Positions 24,815 to 32,115 of a stretch of DNA of 40,421 bases are shown here, one piece after another (position 1 is the stretch's first letter; each line of letters starts with the position of its first letter). Source of the stretch: Microbacterium sp. MYb54 (GTDB lineage Bacteria; Actinomycetota; Actinomycetes; Actinomycetales; Microbacteriaceae); NCBI RefSeq assembly GCF_002979515.1, contig NZ_PCPA01000028.1:1-40421 (forward strand). Direction: 5' to 3'. A program made the translations under genes and the position numbers. The notes beneath the pieces are model-generated. The model ran no database searches and was not told the origin of the DNA. It was given only the letters and a program-made list of their open reading frames with translations.

Positions 24815-24860
24815 CACGAAGAGGCCCCACCGTTGCGCATGGCGGTGGGGCCTCTTCGTG
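24815..24860. terminator. Strong terminator after the NitT/TauT-type binding protein
   Basis: CACGAAGAGGCCCCACCG (24815-24832) pairs perfectly with 24843-24860 over 18 bases around a 10-base loop, starting 13 bases past the stop codon. Confidence 0.88.
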
Positions 24861-24876
24861 TGTGGATGATGCAAAC

Positions 24877-24891
24877 CGATCAGTTTGATCG
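24877..24891. promoter_or_regulatory. Palindrome upstream of the toxin-antitoxin pair
   Basis: CGATCA-GTT-TGATCG is a perfect 6-bp inverted repeat 17 bases before the antitoxin ATG. It is placed where antitoxin-toxin complexes usually bind to repress their own promoter. Confidence 0.5.
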
Positions 24892-24908
24892 TTTGGTACC
24901 ATAAGACC

Positions 24909-25178
24909 ATGACTGATGTGCTGCCCGTCTCCGATGCCAAGCGTCAGCTCGGCGCGCTCGTCGATCGCGCCCACCTCACGCACGAGCCCGTGTTCCTGTC
25001 CCGCCGAGGGCGTCGCGTCGTGGCCATCGTCGACGCAGATGAGTTCGATCGACTTCGCGAGATCGCCGAGGACGCCGAGGACGCGGCCGCCGCCGTGGCA
25101 GCACGCCGCGAAGCTGCGGAGACCGAATCACTCCCCGTGCCGTGGGAGGAAGTGAAGGCGGAACTGGGGCTCGTGTGA
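24909..25178 (+). CDS. Phd/YefM-family antitoxin
   Basis: An 89-residue antitoxin. The N-terminal DNA-binding part has the family form DVLPVSDAKRQLGALVDRAHLTHEPVFLSRRGRRVVAIVDADEFDRL. The Ala/Glu-rich C-terminal helix would wrap the toxin. The ATG at 24909 begins the family's usual N-terminus, although the upstream ATAAGACC gives a poor ribosome site. Its stop overlaps the toxin start (GTGA), the usual coupling in type II systems. The palindrome just upstream is a likely autoregulatory site. The pair lies in the convergent gap between the importer's binding-protein gene and its permease operon. Confidence 0.88.
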   Translation: MTDVLPVSDAKRQLGALVDRAHLTHEPVFLSRRGRRVVAIVDADEFDRLREIAEDAEDAAAAVAARREAAETESLPVPWEEVKAELGLV

Positions 25179-25432
25179 GCTACCGGATCGACATCGCGGC
25201 GCCGGCGCAACGGCAGTTGCGAAAGCTGGATCCGCAGGCCCGACGTCGCGTGCAGGCGGCGATCGAACTCCTGTCGGAAGAACCGCGACCGCCTGCGGCG
25301 AAGATGCTCGTCAACAGCGATGGCGCGTGGCGCGTGCGCGTGGGCGACTATCGGGTGATCTACGACATCGAGGACAATCGCCTGGTCGTGCTCGTCCTCG
25401 CCGCCGGGCATCGCCGCGAGATCTACCGCTGA
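25175..25432 (+). CDS. RelE/ParE-family toxin
   Basis: An 85-residue toxin of the RelE superfamily, which in type II systems acts as a ribosome-dependent mRNA endonuclease. Landmarks are YRIDIAAPAQRQLRKLDPQARRRVQAAI, then GAWRVRVGDYRVIYDIEDNRLVVLVLAAGHRREIYR. The Arg and Tyr residues in GDYRVIY and HRREIYR correspond to those needed for RelE activity. The GTG at 25175 overlaps the antitoxin stop. Its last 10 bases overlap the 3' end of the opposing NUDIX gene. It looks intact. Confidence 0.9.
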   Translation: MSYRIDIAAPAQRQLRKLDPQARRRVQAAIELLSEEPRPPAAKMLVNSDGAWRVRVGDYRVIYDIEDNRLVVLVLAAGHRREIYR

Positions 25433-25866
25433 GCGAGTAGCCCAACGACCGCGGCGGGATAGAGGGGCAGGGCCTCGGCGTCATCATCGAAGCTGCGCCA
25501 GACGACGGGAACCACCGCCCCGTCGCTCTCCGTGAGCGTCGCGCCCACCGCCGCCGGTTCCGGGTCGAGGCGGCCGGCGTACAAGAAGACGATCTCGTGC
25601 CCGACTTCGCCATCGATCCGGAAGATGTTCTCCACCACCCCGAGGTAGCTCAGATCACGGATCGTCGCCGACAGCTCCTCACGCACCTCGCGCCGGACCG
25701 CATCGATGTGGGTCTCGCCAAGCTCGACGCTACCGCCGATGAGTCGGTGATATCCGCCCGGATTCTCTGCGGTCGAGGAGTTGACACTGACCGCGTGGGC
25801 GGTCCCCTGCGCGTTCGGTGCGACGAGCATCGCCTTGACGCGGATATGGTTTCGATCGATCGACAC
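25423..25866 (-). CDS. NUDIX hydrolase
   Basis: A 147-residue NUDIX-fold protein. The NUDIX box is complete: GGSVELGETHIDAVRREVREEL fits Gx5Ex7REUxEExGU except that the last Gly is replaced (SATI). Such enzymes hydrolyse nucleoside diphosphates linked to other groups; the substrate is not evident. The GTG at 25866 is the likely start, with only a weak ribosome site. The gene converges on the toxin, the 3' ends overlapping by 10 bases. A perfect 17-bp inverted repeat begins 19 bases upstream of its start. A role in the neighbouring catabolic regulon is not indicated; it appears to belong to the inserted segment. Confidence 0.85.
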   Translation of the reverse strand: MSIDRNHIRVKAMLVAPNAQGTAHAVSVNSSTAENPGGYHRLIGGSVELGETHIDAVRREVREELSATIRDLSYLGVVENIFRIDGEVGHEIVFLYAGRLDPEPAAVGATLTESDGAVVPVVWRSFDDDAEALPLYPAAVVGLLAQR

Positions 25867-25884
25867 CCGGCCACGCTACGCCAG

Positions 25885-25953
25885 CCCGTTTCGAATCGCG
25901 CAAGTGGTCGTATTTCGACGCCAGATGGGACCATTCGCGCGATTCGAAACGGG
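25885..25953. repeat. Perfect 17-bp inverted repeat with 35-bp spacer
   Basis: CCCGTTTCGAATCGCGC (25885-25901) is exactly complementary to GCGCGATTCGAAACGGG (25937-25953). The spacer contains GTGGTC and GGGACCA. The arms are long for an operator and the layout suits a small mobile palindromic element or an attachment-type repeat. It separates the NUDIX gene from the permease operon. Confidence 0.7.
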
Positions 25954-25963
25954 GGAAGACAGA

Positions 25964-25997
25964 CCCGACCCCCGTCGCGCATGAGACGGGGGTCGGG
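25964..25997 (-). terminator. Terminator of the permease operon
   Basis: CCCGACCCCCGTC pairs perfectly with GACGGGGGTCGGG over 13 bases with an 8-base loop, 16 bases past the stop codon of the second permease. Confidence 0.85.
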
Positions 25998-26012
25998 AGT
26001 CGTGACGGCGGA

Positions 26013-26846
26013 TCAGCCGACGATCTTGCGCTCGTCGTACCAGGGCGCGAGCCGGCGGCGGAGCACGGAGATGAGCAGCAGCGTGAGGTTCGCGATGATC
26101 ACCATCACCACGACCATCGCGATGGCCTCGTCCATCCGGAACTGGTACGCGGCGAATTCGAGCAGGTGACCGAGGCCGCCGGTGCCGCCGAGGAACTCGC
26201 CGAGCACCTCACCCGTGAAGCCGAGCGCCGCACCGCGCTGGATGCCGGAGAGGCTGTAGGGCAGCGTGGCGGGGAAGATCACCTTCCAACCGAGTCCGAT
26301 TCCCTTGGCGCCGTAGACCCTGGCCGCGTTGACGAGCGAGGGGTTCACGGTGACCGCGCCCTCCATCGTGTTCAGCAGGATCGGGAACACCGCGAGCAGG
26401 ATGACGAGCGCGATCTTCGACTCGCTGCCGAGCCCGAGCCCGAGGATGAACAGCGGGGCGAGCGCGACCTTGGGCGTCGAGTACAGCACCCACAGGAACG
26501 GCGCGACCATGAAGCGCAGCACCGGTGACCAGCCGACCGCGAGACCGACGACCACACCGACGACGATCGCGATCGCGAGGCCGATCAGCAGGTTGGTGAC
26601 GCTGAACGCGAAGGCCGACCAGAACTCGGGGTCGACCATGAGCTGCCCGAACGCGACGGCCACTGCGGTCGGCGCGGGGAGGAACGCCTCGGGAATCCAG
26701 TGGAACCAGCTGACGGCCGCCTCCCACAGGAGCAGCACCGCGGCGATCACCCCGATCAGGAGCAGCGTCCACTTACCCTCGCCCGAGCGCACCACACGCC
26801 GCGGCCGCACGATGCGGACGGTTCCGGTTGCCGAGACGACGCTCAT
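26013..26846 (-). CDS. NitT/TauT-type ABC transporter permease (second)
   Basis: A 277-residue inner-membrane permease with about six helices, starting WTLLLIGVIAAVLLLWEAAVSWF. It has the SsuC/TauC-like pattern WIPEAFLPAPTAVAVAFGQL, PLFILGLGLGSESKIALVILLAVFPILLNTMEGA, and the ATPase-contact loop VNAARVYGAKGIGLGWKVIFPA. The ATG at 26846 overlaps the stop of the first permease by 4 bases. Having two similar permease genes suggests a heterodimeric channel, as in some riboflavin- or pyrimidine-type importers. It is the last gene of the operon that begins at the hydrolase-fold gene, and a strong terminator follows. Confidence 0.92.
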   Translation of the reverse strand: MSVVSATGTVRIVRPRRVVRSGEGKWTLLLIGVIAAVLLLWEAAVSWFHWIPEAFLPAPTAVAVAFGQLMVDPEFWSAFAFSVTNLLIGLAIAIVVGVVVGLAVGWSPVLRFMVAPFLWVLYSTPKVALAPLFILGLGLGSESKIALVILLAVFPILLNTMEGAVTVNPSLVNAARVYGAKGIGLGWKVIFPATLPYSLSGIQRGAALGFTGEVLGEFLGGTGGLGHLLEFAAYQFRMDEAIAMVVVMVIIANLTLLLISVLRRRLAPWYDERKIVG

Positions 26847-27676
26847 CGCTTGCCCTTCCTCGTCCACGGTGCGACCCCGCGTTCGATGGCCGTGACCACC
26901 TGGGTCATGCCCACGCTCCACAGCACGACGACCGCGATCGCGGCGAACGCCTGGTCGGTCTGATAGGTGTTCGACGCGCGGATGATGAGTGCTCCCATGC
27001 CGCTCGACGAACCCGCGAGCTCGGCCACGACCATGCCGATAGTGGCGAGCACGACCGCCTGGCGGAGCCCCGCGAACAGGAACGGCACCGTCGACGGCAG
27101 GTACACCGAGCGATAGAGCCGCATCCGACCGGCGCCGTACACGCGGGCGGCGCGGATGATCGAGGGGTTCGTGGTGCGCATGCCGGCGGCGACATTGAGC
27201 AGGATCGGGAAGATCGCGCTGATCGTCACGAGGAAGATCACCGGACCGATGCCGAAGCCGAACCACGCCTTCGCGAGCGGCTGATAGGCGATCGACGGGG
27301 TGGCGTAGATGGTCCAGGCGATCGGGCCGATCACCCGGTCGACCGGAAGCGAGGCGCCCATGAGAAGCCCGACGGGGATGCCGACGACCACCGCGAGCAC
27401 GAAGCCCGTCAGCCATGCCTGCACTGAGACCCCGGCATTGGCGGCGAGCGATCCGTTCGCCACGATCTCACCGAAACCCTGCGCGATGGCGAGGGGCGGT
27501 GGGAGGAAGACCGGGCTGATCCATCCGAAGACCCCGACGACCAGCTGCCAGAGCACGAGGAGGATGACGACCTCGATCGCGATGACGGCGGCCTTGCCCC
27601 GGGCGCTCAACCCCGCGAGCCAGGCGGCCGCTCCACCCCGGCCGAGGTTCGGCCCGGTGGCGAGCAGCGCGGTCAT
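26843..27676 (-). CDS. NitT/TauT-type ABC transporter permease (first)
   Basis: A 277-residue permease, partner of the next gene. Hydrophobic helices begin at AAVIAIEVVILLVLWQLVVGVFGW. The family motif ISPVFLPPPLAIAQGFGEIVANG follows, and the ATPase-contact loop reads IIRAARVYGAGRMRLYRSVYLPS. It overlaps the ATPase gene (ATGA) upstream and the second permease downstream, so ATPase and both permeases are made together. The substrate is presumably the inducer or starting compound of the nearby ring-cleavage pathway, delivered by the binding lipoprotein encoded at 23726 on the other strand. Confidence 0.92.
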   Translation of the reverse strand: MTALLATGPNLGRGGAAAWLAGLSARGKAAVIAIEVVILLVLWQLVVGVFGWISPVFLPPPLAIAQGFGEIVANGSLAANAGVSVQAWLTGFVLAVVVGIPVGLLMGASLPVDRVIGPIAWTIYATPSIAYQPLAKAWFGFGIGPVIFLVTISAIFPILLNVAAGMRTTNPSIIRAARVYGAGRMRLYRSVYLPSTVPFLFAGLRQAVVLATIGMVVAELAGSSSGMGALIIRASNTYQTDQAFAAIAVVVLWSVGMTQVVTAIERGVAPWTRKGKR

Positions 27677-28500
27677 TTCGACACCGCTGCCGCCGTGGCC
27701 TCACCCTCCAGCGCCTCCCAGAGGTGGTCGCGGAGTTCGAGGAAGCGGGAATCATGCTGCACCGAGCGCTCCGAGCGCGGGCGCGGGATGCCGGTCGTGA
27801 TGATCTCCTTGATGGCGCCGGGGTGGCTCTTGAAGACGACGATGCGGTCGCCGAGGAGGATGGCCTCCTCGATCGAGTGCGTGATGAAGAGGACGGTCTT
27901 GCCCGTCGCCTCGATGAGCTTCTCGATCTCGTCGCGCATCACCTCGCGGGTGAGGGCGTCGACGGCGCCGAGCGGCTCGTCCATCAGCAGGATGCGCGGC
28001 TCGGCGACGAACGCACGGGCGAGCCCGACGCGCTGCTGCATGCCGCCGGAGAGCTCGCGGGGATACGAGGACTCGAATCCCTTGAGCCCCACCATGTCGA
28101 TGGCCTCCTGCACCTTCGCGCGCCAGTCGGCGGTGCGCAGCCCCTTCTGCATCTCGAGCCCGAACTTCACGTTGTCGAACACGGTGCGCCAGGGCAGCAG
28201 CGCATAGTCCTGGAAGACCACGGCCCGGTCGGGCCCAGGGCCGTTGACCTGCTTCCCATCGACGAGGACCGAGCCGGTGCTCGGCGCGACGAGGCCGGCG
28301 ATGACGTTCATGAACGTCGTCTTGCCGCACCCCGACGGGCCGAGCACCGTGATGAACTCGCCTTCGAACACGTCGAGGTCGACGTTCTCGATGGCTATCA
28401 GCTTCTTTCCCGTCCGCGCGACGTCGTAGCTCACCGAGAGTCCGGTGACCGAGATCAGCGGATCCGCCGAGTCCCGTGCGGTGTCGTTCACGTCAGTCAT
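27673..28500 (-). CDS. NitT/TauT-type ABC transporter ATP-binding protein
   Basis: A 275-residue ATPase of the SsuB/TauB/NrtD group. All motifs are present: Walker A GPSGCGKTT, Q-loop VFQDYALLPW, signature LSGGMQQRVGLARAF, Walker B ILLMDEPLGAVDALT and the switch His in LFITHSIEEA. It follows the LLM oxidoreductase gene by 40 bases and overlaps the first permease. Location in one transcript with the LLM enzyme and amidohydrolase ties uptake to metabolism of the same compound. Confidence 0.95.
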   Translation of the reverse strand: MTDVNDTARDSADPLISVTGLSVSYDVARTGKKLIAIENVDLDVFEGEFITVLGPSGCGKTTFMNVIAGLVAPSTGSVLVDGKQVNGPGPDRAVVFQDYALLPWRTVFDNVKFGLEMQKGLRTADWRAKVQEAIDMVGLKGFESSYPRELSGGMQQRVGLARAFVAEPRILLMDEPLGAVDALTREVMRDEIEKLIEATGKTVLFITHSIEEAILLGDRIVVFKSHPGAIKEIITTGIPRPRSERSVQHDSRFLELRDHLWEALEGEATAAAVSK

Positions 28501-28540
28501 CGTCGACCTCTCGTCTCATCGCCGCGCGTCGGTGCGCGAC

Positions 28541-29515
28541 TTATCGCAGCTTCGGAAGCACCTCGGTGCCGAGGAGTTCGATCTGCTCGAAGAACCGATC
28601 GAACTTGAAGCGGAAGTCGAACACCAGATGCTCGGTGCCGACCTCCTCGAACCGCCGGATCTGCTCGACGGCCTGATCGGGGTCGCCCACGATCAGCTGA
28701 CCCTCGAGGTCTTCGACGGTCTCGAAGCTGCCGGACGGCGGCTTCACCGCGAATTTCGCCTTGTTCGCCCAGGCGAGAAGGCCGGGGATGTTCACGTGCT
28801 TCAGCGCTTCTTCGCGGGTGTCCTCGATCGAGGTCGGCGGGATCACGGCGATGGTCGGCATCGGCCGGCCGTTCTCATCCGTCATCTCGCGCATGGTCTT
28901 GATGCGCTTCTCCATGGTGAGCAGGCCCGTGCGTCCCGGCATCCATCCGTCGGCGAACTCCGCCGCGAGACGGGCCGAGCGCGGGGTCGCACCGCAGTAC
29001 CAGAACGGGATGCGTCCGCCCACGGGCTTCGGCTCGATCGTGACGTTCTCGAACTTGAAGATGCCGTCGTCGTAGGTGACGTCGTTCTCGGTGAACACAC
29101 GACGCAGGATCTCGGCGTTCGAGCGCACCATCTCCACCCGGTCGAGGTCGCCCCAGCCGATCGCGTCGAACTCGTGGTCGAACGTGCCGGCGCCGAACCC
29201 GAGGATCAGGCGCGGGCCGAGCAGCTGCGTCATCGTGCCGGCCATGAGGGCCGTGACGAGCGGATGGCGGAACGGGATGAGCGATCCCGTTCCGAGCTCG
29301 ATCTTGTCGGTGACGGCGCCGATGGCGGTGAGCGTCGTGAGCGCGTCGTAGAACGTGCGGTTCGGCTTCTCCATCTCGCCGTGCGGTTCGAACACCAGGT
29401 GATCGCGCACCCAGACGGAGTCGAATCCGAAGCTCTCGGCGAGCTTGGACCCCTCCAGGAGCTTCTCCTTGCTCGCCTCCTCGCCGAAGTGCGGCAGCAG
29501 CAGTCCGAATTTCAT
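28541..29515 (-). CDS. LLM-class oxidoreductase (F420- or FMN-dependent)
   Basis: A 324-residue protein of the luciferase-like monooxygenase superfamily, an (alpha/beta)8 barrel. Landmarks are MKFGLLLPHFGEEAS, ESFGFDSVWVRDHLVFEPHG, KIELGTGSLIPFRHPLVTALMAGTMTQL, RLILGFGAGTFDHEF and PFWYCGATPRSARLAAEFADGW. This superfamily holds both F420-dependent reductases and FMNH2-dependent monooxygenases, and the cofactor is not certain from sequence. The co-regulated F420 genes and the lack of a flavin reductase in the cluster favour F420 (inference). It starts one base after the amidohydrolase stop (TGACATG). It is likely the first attack on the imported substrate, by hydride transfer or oxygenation. 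Confidence 0.88.
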   Translation of the reverse strand: MKFGLLLPHFGEEASKEKLLEGSKLAESFGFDSVWVRDHLVFEPHGEMEKPNRTFYDALTTLTAIGAVTDKIELGTGSLIPFRHPLVTALMAGTMTQLLGPRLILGFGAGTFDHEFDAIGWGDLDRVEMVRSNAEILRRVFTENDVTYDDGIFKFENVTIEPKPVGGRIPFWYCGATPRSARLAAEFADGWMPGRTGLLTMEKRIKTMREMTDENGRPMPTIAVIPPTSIEDTREEALKHVNIPGLLAWANKAKFAVKPPSGSFETVEDLEGQLIVGDPDQAVEQIRRFEEVGTEHLVFDFRFKFDRFFEQIELLGTEVLPKLR

Positions 29516-29516
29516 G

Positions 29517-30923
29517 TCAGTTCCCTTCCGCGGCGAATGCCGCCCTGTCTTCCGCCGATGCGGCGAGCTTTCCGAATGTGCGGTCGCCTGTGACCTCGTC
29601 GCCGACGTAGACGTCGACACCGCGCACGAGGGTGCGCTGGATGCGGGCGCTGATGGTGCGCCCGTCATACGGGGTCCAGCCGATCTTCGACAGCACGCCG
29701 TCGTTCGTGATGGTCCACTCCTCGGCCAGGTCGGCGATGACGATGTCGGCATCCGCCCCGATCGTGAGCGATCCCTTCACACCCTCGAGGCCGAACTTGG
29801 CGGCGGGGATGTGGGCGACCATGTCGATCGCGCGCTGCAGGTCGAGCTCGCCCTTGTTCACGGCGTCGAGCATGAGCTCGTAGTAGTACTGGATGCCGGG
29901 GGTGCCGGTGTGCGAGCTCCACATCTGCGTCCACCCGACCTCCTTCTCCTCGCGCGTGTGCGGGGCGTGGTCGCTGGCGGCGATGTCGATCGTGCCGTCG
30001 CGCATGCCCTCCCAGACGGCCGCGCGGTTGTCGTCGGGAACCCAGTAGCTGAGCGCGTACGGTCCGAGCGTCTCGACGTCGTTCCAGGTCGACAGGAACG
30101 GCGCCCAGTGGTTGACCTCGCAGGTCACGTCGATGCCGTTCTGCTTGGCGCGGCGCACGGCCTCGATCGAGCGCCGGGTCTGGATGTGCGCGATGTGCAC
30201 GGGGCATCCGGAGGCCTCGGCGAGACGCAGCACGACGTCGATGGCCGTGTCCCAGATCACACCTTCGCGGGCGGCGTAGGCGGAGGCGTAGCCCTGCGGG
30301 GTGTTCTCGCCGCGGGCGAGGTAGGCGCCCTCGATGTAGTCCATGAGCGCCTGGTCGTGCGGGTGCACGATGAAGCGCTTGCCGGTCTGGGCGATGTGAT
30401 CCATGATCTCGAGCAGGTGCCCGTGGTTGTGGATGCCGGTGCCGGAGGGGTGCGGGTAGTCGCGGCCCGTGTCGACGACCATGTAGATCTTGTACGCCCG
30501 GATGCCCATCTCGCTCATGCCGGCGATCTCGTCGAACTTGGTCGGCGCGGGGTTGTGGTTCCAGTCGACGATCGACGATTCCTCGTACCGGTGGAACACG
30601 TCGGTCAGGGTGGCGACATCGGTGGTCGGCGGCTTGAGGTTCGGCATCCCGAACATCGTGGTGACACCGCCGGCCGCGGCCTGCAGGCTCGTCGTGTAGA
30701 TGTCGTCCTTGTGCTCGTAGCCGGGCTCGCGGGTGTGCACGTGCACGTCGACCATGCCGGGGAGCACGAGCTTGCCGGTGGCGTCGACCGTGCGCTCGGC
30801 GGCGATCTCGGTTCCTGCGGCCACGATGCCGGCGATCTTGCCGTCGGCGACGAGCAGGTCGGCTACGACCGGTCCTGCGGGGGTGACGACGGTGCCGCCG
30901 GTGATCTTCAGATCCACGCTCAT
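29517..30923 (-). CDS. Dihydroorotase/hydantoinase/allantoinase-family cyclic amidohydrolase
   Basis: A 468-residue amidohydrolase of the DHOase/hydantoinase group, which opens cyclic amides, imides and ureides with a binuclear metal centre. Visible motifs are DLKITGGTVVTPAGPVVADLLV, LPGMVDVHVHTREPGYEHKDD (HxH metal pair), AYKIYMVVDTG (Lys for carboxylation), FIVHPHDQA, HIAHIQT and ASDHAPHTREEK (Asp). Length fits the group. The start at 30923 has GAGGAGG upstream and overlaps the hydrolase-fold gene by 4 bases. In this operon it probably opens a nitrogen-containing ring. Allantoinase or hydantoinase activity is possible, but no purine or pyrimidine pathway genes surround it. Confidence 0.9.
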   Translation of the reverse strand: MSVDLKITGGTVVTPAGPVVADLLVADGKIAGIVAAGTEIAAERTVDATGKLVLPGMVDVHVHTREPGYEHKDDIYTTSLQAAAGGVTTMFGMPNLKPPTTDVATLTDVFHRYEESSIVDWNHNPAPTKFDEIAGMSEMGIRAYKIYMVVDTGRDYPHPSGTGIHNHGHLLEIMDHIAQTGKRFIVHPHDQALMDYIEGAYLARGENTPQGYASAYAAREGVIWDTAIDVVLRLAEASGCPVHIAHIQTRRSIEAVRRAKQNGIDVTCEVNHWAPFLSTWNDVETLGPYALSYWVPDDNRAAVWEGMRDGTIDIAASDHAPHTREEKEVGWTQMWSSHTGTPGIQYYYELMLDAVNKGELDLQRAIDMVAHIPAAKFGLEGVKGSLTIGADADIVIADLAEEWTITNDGVLSKIGWTPYDGRTISARIQRTLVRGVDVYVGDEVTGDRTFGKLAASAEDRAAFAAEGN

Positions 30924-31885
30924 CGCGCGACCTCCTCTTTGCTGACGGATTCTGTGGTGATGGACTCGCCGATCGCGGGTGACGGCGACGACCGGTGGAT
31001 GAGGTGAGCCGGGCGCACGTACCGGTCGAACCAGCCGACGATCACCGGGGTGGTCTGCTCCCAGTAGGCGTCGTACGCGGCGTAGTGGGTGGTGTGCCGC
31101 TGCATGATGAGCTGCTTCGGACCGCGCGCGGCCTCGTACAACGCCTCGGCGTGGTCGGTCGGGGTGGTCGCATCGCCCTCGACGCCGATCACGAGCAGCG
31201 GCGTGGTCAGGCGGGCGGCCGCCTCGATGGGCCGGTACGCGATGATGCCCTCGGCACACGCCAGCGGCACGGCGGTGGGGATGCGGTCGTCGACGTCGGC
31301 CTTGATCTTCGTGGCGCGGCGCTCGGCCGTGGGGATCATGATCTCCTCGCGGGGGTGCACGATCCGCCCCTCCCCTGTGGCGACGCGCTGGCGGCGGTCC
31401 TCCTCGAGGGACTTCTGGAAGTCGAGCCATTCGTATTCGCTGCGCATGCGGTGCAGCCAATCCTCACCGTCGGCGACGGGCACCTGGCTGACGGCGGCCT
31501 TGATGCGCGGGTCGGCGTCGGCCAGGAGCACGGCGTTGCCGCCTCCGGTGCCGCCGGTGCCGAAGACCCCGATCGCGTCGGCGATGACGTCTTCGCGGGT
31601 GGTGAGGTAGGTCACGGCGTTCACCAGATCCTGCAGCTGCCAGGCCGGCGACAGGTAGCCGCGATCGCCCTCGGAGTCACCGAAGCCGCGGTAGTCGATC
31701 ACGAGCACGGCGAAGCCGGCTTCGACGAGGGCCTCGTGGTAGCGGACGTAGAGCTTGGCGTCTTTGAGTCCGAGCCAGCCCGGCCCCTGCACGATCGCGC
31801 GATACGGCCCCTCATGATCGGGCGTGCGCCACACGGCGGAGATGCGCTGACCCTCGCTGAAGTACGAGACGGGTGTGGTCTGCAT
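30920..31885 (-). CDS. Alpha/beta-hydrolase-fold protein lacking the usual nucleophile serine
   Basis: A 321-residue alpha/beta-hydrolase-fold protein. The oxyanion/early strands (RAIVQGPGWLGLKD), the strand and turn VLVIDYRGFGDSEGDRGY, a cap region, and the acid and His motifs (LLVIGVEGDATTPTDHAEALY; MQRHTTHYAAYDAYW) are present. The nucleophile elbow, where GxSxGG is expected, reads GTGGTGGG (residues 109-116), with no Ser, Cys or Asp. I chose the ATG at 31885 (GAGAGGAACCC upstream). An in-frame ATG at 31963 touches operator C1 and leaves no leader. First gene of the operon with the amidohydrolase, LLM enzyme and importer. It may be an atypical hydrolase, lyase or binding protein. Confidence 0.75.
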   Translation of the reverse strand: MQTTPVSYFSEGQRISAVWRTPDHEGPYRAIVQGPGWLGLKDAKLYVRYHEALVEAGFAVLVIDYRGFGDSEGDRGYLSPAWQLQDLVNAVTYLTTREDVIADAIGVFGTGGTGGGNAVLLADADPRIKAAVSQVPVADGEDWLHRMRSEYEWLDFQKSLEEDRRQRVATGEGRIVHPREEIMIPTAERRATKIKADVDDRIPTAVPLACAEGIIAYRPIEAAARLTTPLLVIGVEGDATTPTDHAEALYEAARGPKQLIMQRHTTHYAAYDAYWEQTTPVIVGWFDRYVRPAHLIHRSSPSPAIGESITTESVSKEEVAR

Positions 31886-31964
31886 GGGTTCCTCTCGGCT
31901 GAACGCGGCGTCGCGATCGGCGATCTGCGCCGCTGCGGTGGGGCGTTTCCCATCTTCACCCATT

Positions 31965-31980
31965 TTGGATCCAGAATCCA
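31965..31980. promoter_or_regulatory. Regulon operator C1 (hydrolase-importer operon side)
   Basis: TTGGATCCAGAATCCA is a near-palindrome of the same class as operators A and B (GGATYC-N-GNATCC). It lies 80 bases upstream of the hydrolase-fold start. Site C2 is 23 bases further, centre to centre, nearly two helical turns away. Confidence 0.7.
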
Positions 31981-31987
31981 GTATTGA

Positions 31988-32002
31988 TTGGATCCAGTAT
32001 CC
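31988..32002. promoter_or_regulatory. Regulon operator C2 (F420-precursor importer side)
   Basis: TTGGATCCAGTATCC matches operator D on its complementary strand exactly over 15 bases. It lies between the divergent hydrolase operon and the F420-0-type importer, 114 bases upstream of the importer's first start codon. Confidence 0.75.
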
Positions 32003-32115
32003 GCGCTAGCATGACCGCATCACGTCGGCCCGATTGGTCGACGCCGGTGGTCCCGACCTGGACTGCGAACGTGCTCTCTCTTGCGCCCTTCCCCTTCCTC
32101 GTCTTCCGGAGAACC

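Noticed and set aside
24815..24860. Small RNA at the strong hairpin
   Set aside because: Its place just after a stop codon fits a terminator, and nothing indicates a separate transcript.
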